Shown: one piece after another, positions 1-12,779 of the stretch
Numbering within the stretch: position 1 is the first letter of the stretch
Layout of the letters: each line of letters opens with the position of its first letter
Source: Bagarius yarrelli
Taxonomy: Eukaryota > Chordata > Actinopteri > Siluriformes > Sisoridae
Direction: 5' to 3'
NCBI GenBank assembly: GCA_005784505.1
Contig: VCAZ01000134.1
Location: 1,324,934-1,388,933, forward strand
DNA: 64,000 nt
The notes under the pieces: model-generated
The model's database searches: none
Seen by the model: the letters and a program-made list of their open reading frames with translations, nothing else
Told to the model about the DNA's origin: nothing
Translations under genes and position numbers: made by a program

Positions 1-407
1 CACCTTCAACTGAAAAATGGCGGTTAAAGAATAAAACAAACAGAGTTAATTATACAGTCAACTGCATGGAAATATTGCAAATTAGACGACGTGGAAAGTA
101 TTACAAACAGCTTTTCTAGATCATCAGGATATGACAAATAAGACAGTCAGGCGCTCTAATACTTTTGTATAGTGTCCCATCACAATAGAGACACACACAG
201 CAAATCCTTTCTTCATGGATTCGATCCTGAATATGGATTTCATTAGGGAATTACAGAACCACAGTAGTAACTGATCGGATGCAGCCTTTTAGAGAAACAC
301 GCGGTCTATCCGGATTCATGTGTCTGTTCAGCTGATTTGTGGCATGACAGCATGTTCATCTCATTTTTGCAGCGTGCAGCACACAGCTCACACCTCATTC
401 ACACATC

Positions 408-408
<1 letters not shown>

Positions 409-442
<34 letters not shown>

Positions 443-516
443 ACAGAAGAGTAAAGAGGAATGCAGTCGGGCATTTTGCCAGAGAGAGTGAGAGTGTCAG
501 GGTGAATGAATGTGGT

Positions 517-545
<29 letters not shown>
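409..545. repeat. GT and AG microsatellites
   Basis: A (GT)n run at 411-441 and an (AG)n run at 517-545. Open frames across them are repeat artefacts. Confidence 0.9.
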
Positions 546-550
<5 letters not shown>

Positions 551-2090
551 ACCTTGTTTAAGGGGAATGAGGGTGAAATTGCTTTTTCTAATATATAAGC
601 TCGGGATTGTCTTTGGTGGGACACGTCTCTGAACGGTATGGTCCACTGTTCATTCATTATCGCACTGCATGCGTTGCACACACTTTCGATTTCTGTTTGT
701 ATGTCTGTGCTGTAACGTTTACAGTAAGCATGTGTGCATGTAAAGGTGCAGTCCTGTAGTGCGCTCCTTTTTTATCCTATGCTTATGTACAGCTTTTTAT
801 TTTTTAGCACTTTTTTTGTGGGACAGATAGAAATAGCACAGCTTCAATTACACTTAGGCGTTATATCTCTATTCCTTTTTCTTGAATGAGGGTTCTAAAT
901 CTGTCTATCTATAGAAATATCTTATTTGAAGCTGGTGTGTATTTAATTTTCGCTTTATGTAAATGTTGCAGAAAAAAATCAACCCTGAATCTATTAGGCC
1001 CCTGAATGAAGAAGAGTGTTATGTACCGGAGTGAGACAACTCTTAATAATTTACCACGCTGGATTCTGCATGCCTGTGTTGGCGTCTGCTGTGAGGGTAG
1101 AAAGAAACGAATGGGTTTTTTCCTGTTCTCACTTCACTGATGTTCTTTAGCTGACTTCGGATTGCTCTGACGCTGAGGGAACCCAGGGGCAAAAAAAAAG
1201 AGGTCACACCTCATTATGTTATTCTTATTAAAAGAGAGGTTCATCTGCTGTATAATTAAACTTGCTATTGCTATATTGACAGAATGTTTGGGCTTTTGAG
1301 ATTTTATACAGTGCCGGTTGTGTCTCCGTCCCCTGTTCGGGGGCAGATTGTGATAAAAAATGATACTTAATGGAATAAAGTGACAGCCTGTGAATTCAAG
1401 ACATACTTTCAACTCTTGTAACGGATTTTACTCCACAGATCTGGATTGTGTCCCGATAACATGTTAATTACATGTACACTCGAAGTAAGTTGTAGTACAG
1501 CTGTATTGCACAGTCATGTGCAAATAATCACATTTTTCCGCTGTTGCTTGTGCTTTTCATTTGTATTAGTTATTCTTTACGTCATTTATCTTACCGATCT
1601 TAAAAAAGAGCATACATTTTCATTTAGCAGTGGTGTCACCCCAGCTGGGCAGGGTTTTAGCTGTTAAATGTGGCTTGACAAGACAAATGTAGACAAACAT
1701 CTGTGTTAAACTCGAACCATTAAGCCCGTCCCTTTGCGTTCTCTTTCTGGATTCAGACTGAGCTTCCTGCCAGCTGTGCTCACATATTTAAGTAGCATGT
1801 TATTGCTGTTAAGTAGCTCAAATGTTTATTATGTCCTGTTTGAGTCTAATGGCTTTGATTTTGATACTGTAAAGTGAATGAAAAATGAAAGAAAATAAAA
1901 TGCAGCACCCACTGCAGGCACTAATAAAGATTGTAGATTGGTGCTACAAGAGTAGCTGCTCGACTGCCCTTATTTCTTTATTTATTTATTTATTTTATTT
2001 GTGTATTGCTTTGCCCCCTCCTGTCCATCCATATTAAAAATATCTTACTGACCATTAGTAGGGATATTTTACAATGCCACTTTCATTTAC

Positions 2091-2237
2091 GGGAGAAGTG
2101 GTGGCTTAGTGGTTAAGGTGTTGGATTGATACAAGAAAGACCAGGGTTAGAATCCCAGCATCACCAAGCCACCAGGACCCCTGAGCAGGGCCCTTAACCC
2201 TCAACTGCTCAGTTGATAAAGATAAATGTAAGTCGCT
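2091..2237 (+). mobile_element. tRNA-derived SINE (family A)
   Basis: Head gaagtggtggcttagtggtt, a B-box-like region, the body with gcccttaaccctcaactgctcag, and tail aatgtaagtcgct. It runs straight into a second repeat (2237-2420, with attgtcacaaagcagcttta) also typical of teleosts. Confidence 0.8.
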
Positions 2238-2499
2238 TTTTTTATTTATTTGTGTAGCGTTTTTTACAATGGTGATTGTCACAAAGCAGCTTTACACAAT
2301 CAAAGAAATTATAAACCATTATGATCAGCGATGGTATGGTCGCTTCTAGAGAATGAGACACACGCAATGTCAATATCTAATTGATAGACGGGATGAATAG
2401 TCCTAAGAGTGTGTGACGGAAAAAGAAGGGAAAAACAGGCGAGATATGTACCTTACAGTCTTCTCCAAGCACTAATATAATATAATTTTAACTAATATA

Positions 2500-2861
2500 T
2501 ACAGTCAAGCGTGAAATGATTCATACCCTCGGACAAATTCTGACCTAAAGTTACTTTTATTTAACCAGCAAGTTTTTTTTTTTGACACCGGCTTCTCCCA
2601 AAAGATAATAAGAGAATGTACAAGAGGCAAGTGTTTGGTTGCTGTAATAGCCAATAAAGGTTTTTCTATTGATTATTGAGAAGGGTATGAATAATTTTTG
2701 ACATGCCAAATGTAAATAAAAGCTGAGAAATATTTTTTTCCACAATGATGCCTCTTGTACATCGTCTAATTATCTTGTCATTTCCGGTCAGAAAAAAAAA
2801 ACTTGCTGGTTGAATAAAAGTAAATTTGCCAGGGGTATGAATAATTTCGGGCTTGACTGTA
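2500..2861. mobile_element. mariner/Tc1-type MITE with long inverted termini
   Basis: Ends are tacagtcaag and cttgactgta, with TA at both boundaries. Inverted termini of about 75 bases share the motifs ggtatgaataattt and aacttgctggtt. There is no transposase. The interior matches, inverted, a fragment at 16200-16420. Confidence 0.8.
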
Positions 2862-4548
2862 TTTCTAAGTTTTTTAACACAAACATTATACAGTCCTCTT
2901 TCCTCTAAAGTGCGTAAAAAGTTTCTGTGAGATTAAAGCACCGTCATTTGTTAATCAGTTTTTTACTGCCAATAAAAACGTTTCTAATTTAACAAAGAGT
3001 GACCTGGCCAATAAGTCCGCAAAAGAAATACCCAACATAAATATTGCACAGGGGTGTTCATATATATAATCATAACAATTGGGTTAAAAATGTTGAAAAG
3101 GCAATATTCTTTCTGGTAATGACAGTGTTAGTTAAATTTCAACTGGTTATGAAAGACAATTACCAAATACAAGTTGAATTTTGGTGCGTTAAATAATTCT
3201 GTAATCTGTAATGTTTGTAGACCAAACTTTTGTATCTGTGAAAAACGTCTGTTTGACCTTTTGTCTGCATTTAAGACCAAGTATAAGTTTTTATAATTGT
3301 AACTAGACCAAAACCAGACTAAAAATGTAATGCCTGTGTGACGAAAAATGCATAGCAATAAATTATTGTATGATCAACATAAGGATAATATGAAACAGTC
3401 GGTATTACTAAGATGAAATTGGACCTAAGACTAACCCCTGAGGAATGCCCTTGACAGTTGGTGATACAGATGATTTCTATCTGTACAAATTGAGTTCTGT
3501 TGATCGGTTTAGTCATTTGGAATCTGGAAAATAACTTAACGTATGGCACAGATTGTCTCGGCTCAGTGTTTTTGCAGCTTCCTCAGTTGATCATAGCTTT
3601 ATTTTTTTCAAGCATGGGCTTCAAAAATATTGCCAGTATACAATTCTACTAATGGCTTGAATGAACAATAAATAACAAATATATACTGTACGAAAGTGCC
3701 TTCAACAGTGTAACCATGGCAACTCTTCTTAAGATTCAGTTAACCCCTGTCTATAAAAATAAATAAATAACTAAAAACTAATTACTGAATTGACTTGCAC
3801 AAGCCATTTACTTCATGCAGTGCCCTCCAGGGTTATTGATATTTTATTGTGGGAAAACCATTAACAAATCTCAGGAGCAAATAGTCTGAGCTCAGGATCG
3901 CATCATTTTACACCTCCACTTGTTTCATTTCCAAAGCGGGACTGTAATTTTTTACCCCAGAAATGAATAAAAAAAAACACCCACACTCCTATCAGTCTAC
4001 TTTAGGAAGCATTCCTTTAAAAAATCGAATAGACCGAACCGTTGCTTTGGGGCAGCAAACCTGCAGGGATTTTCTTTGCCGTTCCAGCACACCAAAGCCA
4101 GTTAATGAAAGTCTGATGAATGGAGTCCGCCATGCTTGACCTTCTATTACTGCAGTTAGACACTGTGCTGTAGCAGGTCACGCAGACCGCATCATGCATA
4201 CAGGGCTCGTTATGATCTCAAATCGAATTGTGATCAAATATGGCTGCCTTGTTTTTGTTTTGGTAAATTACCAAGCCTTCGAACACTTTGACTGGCAGCC
4301 AATGCAAACAAGAACTCACCAAGGACACTCGTCATTATTAGCCGTGTAGAAAGCCAGCAAATACAGTAAATGTTGATATTCAGCAGACTAGTAAACACGC
4401 TAATGTGCAAGGACACGCATACAGAATCACCCAGAAAAGAAAGAGCTGCACTTTAAAAGCAAATTTACATTTAGGAGTTTTATTTCCTGAAATAGTATAA
4501 CCTGTAATAAAAAACTGAAAATGATAAATAAATATATGTTTTAAAAAG

Positions 4549-4733
4549 TGGATAGGTGGATAGATGGATGGATGGATGGATGGATGGATGGATGGATGGA
4601 TGGATGGATGGATGGATGGATGGAGGATGATGGATGGATGGATGGATGGATGGATGGATGGATGGATGGATGGATGGATGGATGGATGGATTAGTAAATG
4701 GATGGATAAGTAGCTGGATAGATAGATAGACAT
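4549..4733. repeat. GGAT/GATG tetranucleotide microsatellite
   Basis: About 30 copies of a tggа-type unit (TGGA) with one internal interruption near 4624, followed by a short gata run. Length polymorphism is expected. Confidence 0.95.
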
Positions 4734-4952
4734 TTGAATTGACTTTTTATTCATGCCTGCAGACGTAAATACATTTTACTGCACACACACACACACACAC
4801 ATCTTTTTTTGGTCCTGAAGGTGAGGAAAATGTTCACACATTAACATACAATTGTTCAGTACAGCATGTAATGTATTACAGATGTCCTTTAAATATTTCA
4901 TGTTTTTTATTTATTAATACATTTATTTACATATATTGAAATGTTAAAAATA

Positions 4953-5082
4953 GATTGAAGCGGGTTTGGTCGACACACACTGATGACATCAGATGGTTAT
5001 GATTGGTGATCCAGGATAAACAAAGGATGTTAATAATCTAGGATCACATCCTACTTGGCAAAATCACATCCACTGTGAAAAT
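4953..5082 (+). repeat. dispersed repeat, copy 1
   Basis: Shares gattgaagcgggtttg, aaaggatgttaat and atcacatcctacttgg, in order, with 9307-9447. Family not recognised. Confidence 0.65.
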
Positions 5083-5434
5083 ACCGTAAGAACTCAGAAA
5101 TTAGCTTGAAAAGATTCTTCTAGAAATACCAGTGAAGCTAGTTAACTATAAAAGGTGTAGGAATTCCCTCGGTATTTCATTTCACTGCATGTTTCAGGTC
5201 ATTTATCTGTAAATTGCTTGCTAAAATAGACAGCACAGATTTCAGCCACCCACTTCTGTACTTACTTTTCTTCACTTCATTAGCAACCACAAAAAAAAAA
5301 CAAAAAAAAGTTTTTATCTCTTGTTACCAAGAACAGATCTTAGAATTAACCCCTTAAACTCTCCGCTTAAAATTCAGTTCTTGATCTTAAAGCGTATCAT
5401 CAAACAGCTTCTATTTTCTTTATCCTAAGCACTT

Positions 5435-5718
5435 ACATTTACAGCATTTTGGCAGACGTCCTTAACCAGAGCAACTTGCATTTATCTCATTCTTTTACTA
5501 AGCAATTCGGGGTTAGGGGCCTTACTCAGGGGCCCAACAGTCATGGCTGGTTGGAGCTGGAAATCAAAACCACATTCTTCGGATTGGTAGTCCACCATTT
5601 TAACCATAAGCCACCGCTTCCCCTAAGTGGTGGTTAAGGTTTTGGACTGATACCATAAAGACCGGGGTTCGATTTCCAGCACCACCAAGCCACCACTGTG
5701 GCTATAAATGTAAATGTT
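5435..5718. mobile_element. two family A SINEs head to head
   Basis: A minus-strand copy (about 5435-5623, from acatttacagcattttggc to ccgcttcccct) abuts a plus-strand truncated copy (5624-5718, with ggggttcgatttccagcacc and tail ataaatgtaaatg). Together they form an inverted pair. Confidence 0.75.
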
Positions 5719-6853
5719 CTGAGACATGCTAACAAATCACATACGGAAAGAGAACATTGTTGCCTAGTTGCGCTTCCTGTCAAATTAGCATTGCTTTTAA
5801 TTTATTGGGGCAAAAGGCAAAGGACACAGATTATTTTAAAGCTTTCTAAACTGCAGTGAAGCAAAAAAATAATAATTTGATAATCTGTTAGGAATAGAAA
5901 AGAATCTGGGCACCTTTAGGATTCTTATTTCTACAGTTAACAGTCAAGAGACTATTTCGGATTTCTATAGACTGCAATTGCCACACATCACACTCAGTGT
6001 CACATTCTTATTCAGAGTCACCTGATTACTGATTGCACAAAGCTGGACTCTGTCTCCACTCACCTTTACATAAGCTCACATCCCGTCCCTGTGCGGTATC
6101 AGCTTGATTCTGATTGCTGCTCTGAAATGTTTACCTTGTTAAGGATTTTTGATCTTTAATATGCTGATTGTTCATCTCCTGACTCCCAGGAACCTTCACC
6201 GTCTCAGCTGTCTGATGCTTGACTTAGGCTTAAACCACCATATTGTACTGTTAAATCCACTCAAATCCCTGGTAATTAATAAAATGATATAATAGCTTTC
6301 ATTTATCGCTTGTTAATTTCTGTAGCTGGAGTTCTCTCACATACAAAAATAATCACCTTAATGGTTTATGAGCAAGACGGTCGTATAATATTAAATTAAA
6401 CCTGGCACCACACGTATATAATTTAAACGTATATAATTACGTTACTTATTTAATGAGTGCCGACTCTGTTCTTAGTGCCCAGCTTAGTTTGTACAGATTC
6501 AACACACACTTGAAAAATGTGTTTAAGTATGTTTCCCTGTCTGCCCCACTGTGTGCTCATGTATTAATAATGGACTTATTCAAAAGAAGGATTTTTTTCT
6601 CCACGATGTTCTTTATGTCATTAATTGATTATACCTAGTGGCAAAACAGACCGTTTTGTTCCTGACAGTGTCTAGCATACTGTGAGGGACCATGTTATCA
6701 ATATTTAGAACATTGACAAATTTTTTTTGGCCGGATTTCACTTTACGCATAGCCTCTAACCGCAAAACATTTTTAACTTCTTATTAAAAAAGGCCCAGAT
6801 CCTTATGACACCAAGCTAGTTTTAAACATTCCCAATTGAATTCTAAATATAAG

Positions 6854-6879
6854 TGAGAGAGAAAAAGAGAGAGAGAGAG

Positions 6880-6921
<42 letters not shown>
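6854..6921. repeat. GA microsatellite
   Basis: An imperfect (GA)n run with short A-rich interruptions. Confidence 0.95.
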
Positions 6922-6927
<6 letters not shown>

Positions 6928-7050
6928 GAAAGAGAGTGAGTGAGCAAAGAGGACAGCGAAGGAGAGTATCTTCAGCACCATGGACAGATCCAGATTATTA
7001 CACTTATGAGGAAAACTTACTCTTGCCTATCAGTGCACGCAAAAGAGTAA

Positions 7051-7101
<51 letters not shown>
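7051..7101. repeat. GT microsatellite
   Basis: A (GT)n run with one early interruption (gtgcgt). Confidence 0.95.
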
Positions 7102-7102
<1 letters not shown>

Positions 7103-7139
7103 TGGAAATATTTTTCTTTACTGGAACTAAACTTAAACA

Positions 7140-7362
7140 ATGTTCCAGCACGTCAATACACTGACAATACAAAGCCCTTGAGCCTCATAAAGCTCTGAGA
7201 TGTCTTAGGTTGAAATATAAGAGCTTGTCCTGCTCATAGCCCTAACCTCAACCTCACTGAATGACTTTGGGTTAAACCGGAACCCTAACTGTATCTCAGA
7301 CCTGCTCATCTGACCTAAGTGTCTGATCTCTAATCATTTTGGGACTAAATTCCCCACATCCA
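7140..7362 (+). pseudogene. decayed Tc1-like transposase fragment
   Basis: Degenerate similarity to the DD34E Tc1 transposase C-terminal coding region: the order ccctaacctcaacctcactg, tgactttgggttaaaccgga, gactaaattcccc follows the LNP..HLW.EL.. part of that gene. Heavily mutated, not coding. Related to 11325-11480, 11765-12000 and 62005-62355. Confidence 0.5.
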
Positions 7363-7427
7363 TGTGCCAAAAAACAGTTAACGGCATGTTTAGAGTATTT
7401 TTTAATAATATTTTTGGCTCTATGTCT

Positions 7428-7440
7428 TTATATATATATA

Positions 7441-7532
<92 letters not shown>
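7428..7532. repeat. TA/CTAT microsatellite
   Basis: Compound (TA)n(CTAT)n(TA)n, about 100 bases. Confidence 0.95.
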
Positions 7533-8246
7533 CAATATATGGTATGTATTTAGTATGGAGAATCACTTGCATATATTTGCGTAGGGTAAAGGGGGCTGTT
7601 GTAAATGTGTGTGCGTGTGGAGGATATGTGAATGTGCATGAGCATTATCTGCACTTTAAGCCCTCCTATCTTGCGACAAATTCAATAAGACAGTGTGAAA
7701 CCTAGGTTGCCACAGCAACACCACTCTCGACACCGGTTCGCTGCACCCTCCCACATCCGTTACCCGGTAACCGTTACCAAGCAACCCTCCCTTCTCCATC
7801 TCTTCTTTATTTCTCTGTCTCTTTTTCTAGCCTAAATTAAACAGGAAAGAATGACAGCATAGAGACAAAAAAGACGGAATGGATAGAGTGAGAGCAATGA
7901 CGAGAATAAAGATTGAAAGTGAGGGAAAAATAGCAAATTGTTAATTATAAAATGAAAGCAAACTAAGGTCACTGGGAGAAAAGAAAAGAAAAGAAGAGAG
8001 ATGAATTATATATGTTATATATGTTAGGGAGATAGAAGAATGTAGGTAATTGTAAGGTTTTGGTTGTTGTTCTTTGTACTTTGTTTACTTCCTGTTTTGT
8101 CTTTGTCACGTGATGCTTGTTCCGCTTGTCTTCCTGTCATGTGATTTCCCTTGTCCTTGTGTCTTGTTTTCATTGGTTTGTTTGGTCATGTGTTGCTTAT
8201 TGGTTCAGGTGTTCCTTTTGTTTAGTTAATCTGTTCCTTGTTAGTC

Positions 8247-8247
<1 letters not shown>

Positions 8248-8311
<64 letters not shown>
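8248..8311. repeat. GT microsatellite
   Basis: About 31 GT units, inside a T/G-rich stretch (8040-8545) that may be a decayed interspersed repeat. Confidence 0.95.
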
Positions 8312-8313
<2 letters not shown>

Positions 8314-9306
8314 GCCCCTGTGTCTTGGTGGATTGTTGTTTGTGGTCCATTACGGTGAGTCTATGTATGTCAAACCAAGTATACTTGAGTCACTTTAAGT
8401 ACTTTATGTTTATTGTTTGTTGAATCTGCTCATGCTAATGCTTATGCTAAGCTAATGCTAACCCTAGTACGCTAAGTCGAGTCTTGTTTAGTTTGTGTTT
8501 TATTATCTTGTCACGTAAATAAACTGCATTCTTTCTTGGGTTCTACAATTTCTCTTGCCTCATTAAGAGTTTATTACAGTAATGTTGTTGTCATTTTTAA
8601 CTGATCTTTAAAATCAACGAAACCTTTAATGCATTTTTACATTGTGTTTATTTTCGGAAGTAGCCTTTGATAAGACATACATTTATTGCAGGTGTTTGAT
8701 CATTTTAAGGCTATACAAACAATAGACTGTCATTTTTGTATATTATGTGGTGTGACATAACATATTACCATGTTTGACTTTTTGAAACCACTGAAATCTT
8801 AGATGGACTTAGATAAGATCCTGATAGAATATTCATTTGTTGAATCTTTCCCTTTTTGTTAATTTAAATGTAATATTAGAAATGAATTTATAAAATATAA
8901 AAACATTAAAAAAAAACATTTCCCTCACCTTCATGACCAAAAATTGATGTGTTGTGTATATTTAGCTGTGCATGCATGGCTAAAAAATACATTTATTCTT
9001 TTTTTCAAGTTTATGATTTTAATAAAAGTTTCAAAAATCCAGCTTACTTTTATTTAATTAAATCACAACTGTTTTATAGTAAGAATGTTGCTTTTATGCA
9101 GTTTTTCAGGTTCGCAGTTTGAGAACATTTGACATAGAAATGTAAAATGCTTTCATACATTATTAAAGTTTGTCTAATTTCATGTTGTGATCCAACGTTA
9201 ATCCGGGAATCGGCATTTCCAGAATCAACGTATTTCCAGTCTTATTCAATAAGTTTAGTTAAAGTGTTTTAGTTTGTTTGTGGACAAAAAAAAAGGAAAA
9301 GATTCA

Positions 9307-9447
9307 AAATGGATTGAGGCGGGTTTGCTCGGGAAACACTGGTGATATTAAATGATTACGATTGGTTGACTGAAATGTTGGTTACGGTCCGACAAAGGAT
9401 GTTAATCAGGCATCACATCCTACTTGGAAAAAATAACATCCGCTGAA
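9307..9447 (+). repeat. dispersed repeat, copy 2
   Basis: Second copy of the repeat at 4953-5082, same orientation. It carries an additional 20-odd bases in the middle. Confidence 0.65.
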
Positions 9448-11324
9448 ACTTTATCTGAAGCTTTCGACCTGCAGCTGCATATGATTTGCATGCGTTGTGC
9501 TGCAGCCACATTATTGACAGCGGTACAGGTGTTTCCTGTTGAGGTATTTATTTTATTTTTAGGTGTTTATTTTAATAAAAAAAAAAAAAAAACAATAACT
9601 GAAATGAACATTTATATTTATAATTTTTAGTAGTAATATTAAAACAATGTTTATTACTAGAAGACTGCTTAGTGGCCATAATTGTTAATAATAAATAATA
9701 GTTGCTTTATTATATGATAATAAATATAAAATAAGTTCGGTATTTTTGGTCTAAAAGATATTGCCTTTATAACTGATGTCAGCAAAAAAAGGACAAGTCA
9801 TCAAAGCACAAATCAGGACACCAATGTGCAGAAAGGGTTTTGTAGGTTTTGGGTGGTAAGATGACCAAAACTCTGGCCAAACGAGTGAATCCAGTTTCAG
9901 GAAAGCGTAAAAAAACCTGGCCACAATAGCAGTCTAAGGATTCCAAGTAGAATTGCTTAAAATAGCAGCTTAATCGGATGGGTTACAAAAAAGTTCAAGT
10001 TTTACTTCAATCTAAGCTGCTTAAAAGCTCAGTGAGGGAAATCATTTCGGGACTCACTGCTCCAGCACCAGGATTCAGACAGGGTGAGCTGATTTATTTT
10101 TCCACTGACCGCCACGTTGGTACTGTATGTAAAATAAATGTAAATTAGTCTACTAGGTAATAAAGTAAATGTTAAACTGTATGTATACAATCTTAAAATG
10201 GGTGGGGTAAGAAAGCTTTATCGAAATAGTAGTAAATGCAGAACATAATAAATTATACAGTTCACCAGAAACCGTAATGAAATATGGAGGTTGGAATGTC
10301 CTCTCAAGGAGTGTGTGAGTAGGAAAGCCAACGGTTCTGCACATGTCCCTGCTGGATATGCAGTCTGAGTGTGCTTGATTGGTCTAAGTGCACTGGAACA
10401 AGGCCACTTAAAATGGATTCATTAAATTGGGTGTTTGGCTTTTCTGGTGTAACCTTAAAAAACTTCAAATACTAGAACAGGGTGTAAAGATCGACCGATA
10501 TATCAAACTGATTAATATATCGGAGTGATAAACAGTTGATATGATATTTATTTCTTGTGTTACTTTAGTGTGTTTTTTTTAGAACACTTTCAATAGTCAA
10601 AACAAACCAGTTTTTGTTCTGAACTTAAGAATCTTGCTAGTTTTTTGTTCTGTTTACATGTGGTGCTCAAGAGTTCCCATTGCTTTCTGCTGAAAAGTTT
10701 TCATTGCTTCTTTTGACATCAGAAGACATAATTACGAGCAGAAAATGCACCACCCGAGGAAAATCAATCGAGTAACTTCTTTTAGCTATTGTGGACCTGG
10801 GAGTTTCGGGGGACATTGAAATACAGTATTAACACCATTTTTGTAGTCATTTTGAAATATTGATAAATGAAAGGTTTCTCGGGTAAGAAAAAGCAAAGAA
10901 CCTTTTCAGGTTAGTCCGTTATTTATTATTATTATTTCATTATACACTATATGGTAAGTGGCATCTCCTGGAAAACGTAGTACAATGAGAATAACATTTT
11001 TGAGGTGTTTTGAGGTCACCAATAAAAAAATATTGTTTGGGTATTTTTATTGCACATTTGAAATATTAAAGCATGAAATCGTGTGCCTAAGGCGCATGTG
11101 TGAAAATAAATTGCCAAAATAAGCCCGCTATATTGTTTTAAACATAAAATAACCTATGCTATATAATGTCAAATGGTATGCAAGTCTTCCTCAAATTGTT
11201 GACACATACTTGCATGGTAGGTGTTTTTTATAGTGTTGCCCGCCACCGGAGCTAAAAAGTCCAAACATATTTCTTCATGATAATTAACCTGTGTATGTAG
11301 TGCAATTAATAAAGTCATAGTGTG

Positions 11325-11480
11325 TTACGGTTGGTGTGAAAGAACTAAAGTGTCCTTCACCGAGCCCTGACCTTAATCCCACCAAACACCTTGGGATAAA
11401 CTTACTAATGACTTTGTGGCTAAATTAATTAAAATTACTGCAGTCATGCTTCAAAATCGAATTGGAAAGCCTTTCTTTGC
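11325..11480 (+). pseudogene. decayed Tc1-like transposase fragment
   Basis: ccctgaccttaatcccacca then caccttgggataaac corresponds to the PDLNPIEHLWDEL region of fish Tc1-like transposases, followed by a match to the downstream coding part. Frameshifted and not coding. Confidence 0.6.
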
Positions 11481-11610
11481 GGATAATTGGTTTGGAACAG
11501 GTAGATTGGTGTGTGTGGAGTGTGATGTGCTGGTTTTCACACACATACTATATAAGGCAAAATGTTTTTGGAAACCTTACCAGTACAGTCATACATGTGT
11601 GTGCTCCCCA

Positions 11611-11733
11611 AACTGAGAAATTAGGGGTTAAAGGCTTTGCTCAGAGGCCCGGCAGTGGCAGCTTGGTGGTGCTAGGAATCGAACCCTGATCTTCCAACTA
11701 TTAGTCTAAACTCTTAACCACTATGCTTCCCAA
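11611..11733 (-). mobile_element. family A SINE, truncated
   Basis: Minus-strand copy lacking the tail: ggggttaaaggctttgctca, agcttggtggtgctaggaat and aactcttaaccactatgctt, the complement of the SINE head. Confidence 0.75.
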
Positions 11734-11764
11734 ATTAAATTACTGGATTTAGGAGGCCCAAACT

Positions 11765-12250
11765 GTTTCGGTAGGACAATGTTTCTGTGCACAAAGCCCC
11801 TAAACCTCATGAAGTCATGGTGTGTAATGAATGATGTGGAAGAACTGCATCAAGAGTCCTGACCTCAACACCTTTGTTATGAACTGGAACATTGACTGCA
11901 CCCCAGACTTCCTTCCCCAACATGCACTAATCACTAATCTAACTAATACTATTGTGGCTCAATGTTAAAATTCCAACCAACATCTGGTGGAAAGCATTTG
12001 CAAAAAAAAAAATGAACATTCATTTTCACCTGAATGAATCAATGAGTCAAATCATTTTCCTTGAGTCATATGTGAAGTGTGGGAATGTGATGTGCACCCT
12101 GCCACTTACACCTTGTTTCTAGATACACCGCAACCCTGACTAGGATACGGCAGTAAACAAAAATAATATATGACTAATATCTATTTTGGCTCAATCTTAA
12201 AAATTCCCACCAAAATCTGGTGGAAAGCGTTTCCAGGAAGTGACTATAAA
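11765..12250 (+). pseudogene. decayed Tc1-like transposase debris
   Basis: gtgcacaaagcccctaaacc, then gaactgcatcaagagtcctg, then two copies of an aattcccaccaaaatctggt-like segment. This follows the order of the Tc1 transposase C-terminal coding region. A second repeat (12018-12168) lies between the two tail segments. Confidence 0.5.
12018..12168 (+). repeat. local duplicate, copy 1
   Basis: Starts cattcattttcacctgaatg and continues through gtcaaatcattttccttgag and ctagatacaccgcaaccctg. It is nearly the same as 14711-14853, with a partial third copy at 12389-12450. Confidence 0.8.
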
Positions 12251-12573
12251 AAATAAATACTAAAATAAATACCCAATACTTCTTCCTACATAGTGTAACA
12301 TTTTTACCATACAGTGTTCCTTTAAGTATCCTCTAATAACAAATAAAATTGTTATTGTGTGTGTGCGTTGAATTTGCAGTAATTGGGCGCCATTCATTTT
12401 TGACGGATTCACCTGAACAAATCAGTGAGTCGAATCATTTTCCTGTGACTCATTAAAAAGAATCATTCGGCACATCACTACGGATATGAGTGCTGTGTCA
12501 CGCCGAACGCGCGCGTGCCACATTTTGCCGCGTCGAGGATTTAAAGGCGGGAACGAGAAAGAGAGGAGAGAGG

Positions 12574-12576
<3 letters not shown>

Positions 12577-12609
<33 letters not shown>
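12577..12609. repeat. GA microsatellite in the iqsec2 leader
   Basis: A (GA)n run between the putative promoter and the first coding exon; on a transcript from this promoter it would sit in the 5' UTR. Confidence 0.9.
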
Positions 12610-12612
<3 letters not shown>

Positions 12613-12710
12613 GGGGAAGGAAATGGAGAGAAAGCAACGCCTTGTCGTTTCCCGTTAGCTCTCTGGCTGAAGTTCACCTTAGAAACCCTGCCTTTTATTC
12701 CCGCGCTGTA

Positions 12711-12755
12711 ATGGACGCCGAAAACAAACGAAAGCTAAATCAGTATAACGGTTAA
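12711..12755 (+). promoter_or_regulatory. upstream ORF in the iqsec2 5' leader (14 codons)
   Basis: An ATG at 12711 has G at -3 and G at +4, a favourable initiation context. It reads 14 codons to TAA at 12753-12755, in a different frame from the main start at 12780. If the leader includes it, scanning ribosomes would meet it first and it could damp translation of the short isoform. No conservation data can be seen here. Confidence 0.45.
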
Positions 12756-12779
12756 ATCGGCTAATCGCTTTTAGCAGCA

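Larger units (their letters stand above)
1..12479. other. noncoding sequence upstream of the iqsec2 first exon
   Basis: I find no coding exon with recognisable protein similarity. The stretch contains the SINEs, MITE, Tc1 fossils and microsatellites listed separately; the rest is AT-rich and unannotated. The coiled-coil first exon of the long IQSEC2 isoform was looked for and not recognised. Confidence 0.6.
12480..12779 (+). promoter_or_regulatory. putative promoter and 5' UTR of the iqsec2 short isoform
   Basis: This stretch is clearly richer in CpG than its surroundings (for example cgccgaacgcgcgcg near 12500) and lies immediately upstream of the MWC first exon. A TATA-like tttaaa sits near 12540, and a GA microsatellite at 12577-12609 would fall in the 5' UTR. 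An upstream ORF (12711-12755) ends 24 bases before the main ATG. The transcription start is not determined by the sequence. The promoter role is inferred from base composition and position. Confidence 0.5.

Noticed and set aside
2091..2160. Possible tRNA gene (A- and B-box-like motifs here and at similar sites)
   Set aside because: These are SINE heads with no cloverleaf or anticodon arm, followed by the SINE body and tail in many copies.
4380..4754. Reading frame rich in HPSI repeats
   Set aside because: It is a translation of the TGGA tetranucleotide microsatellite.
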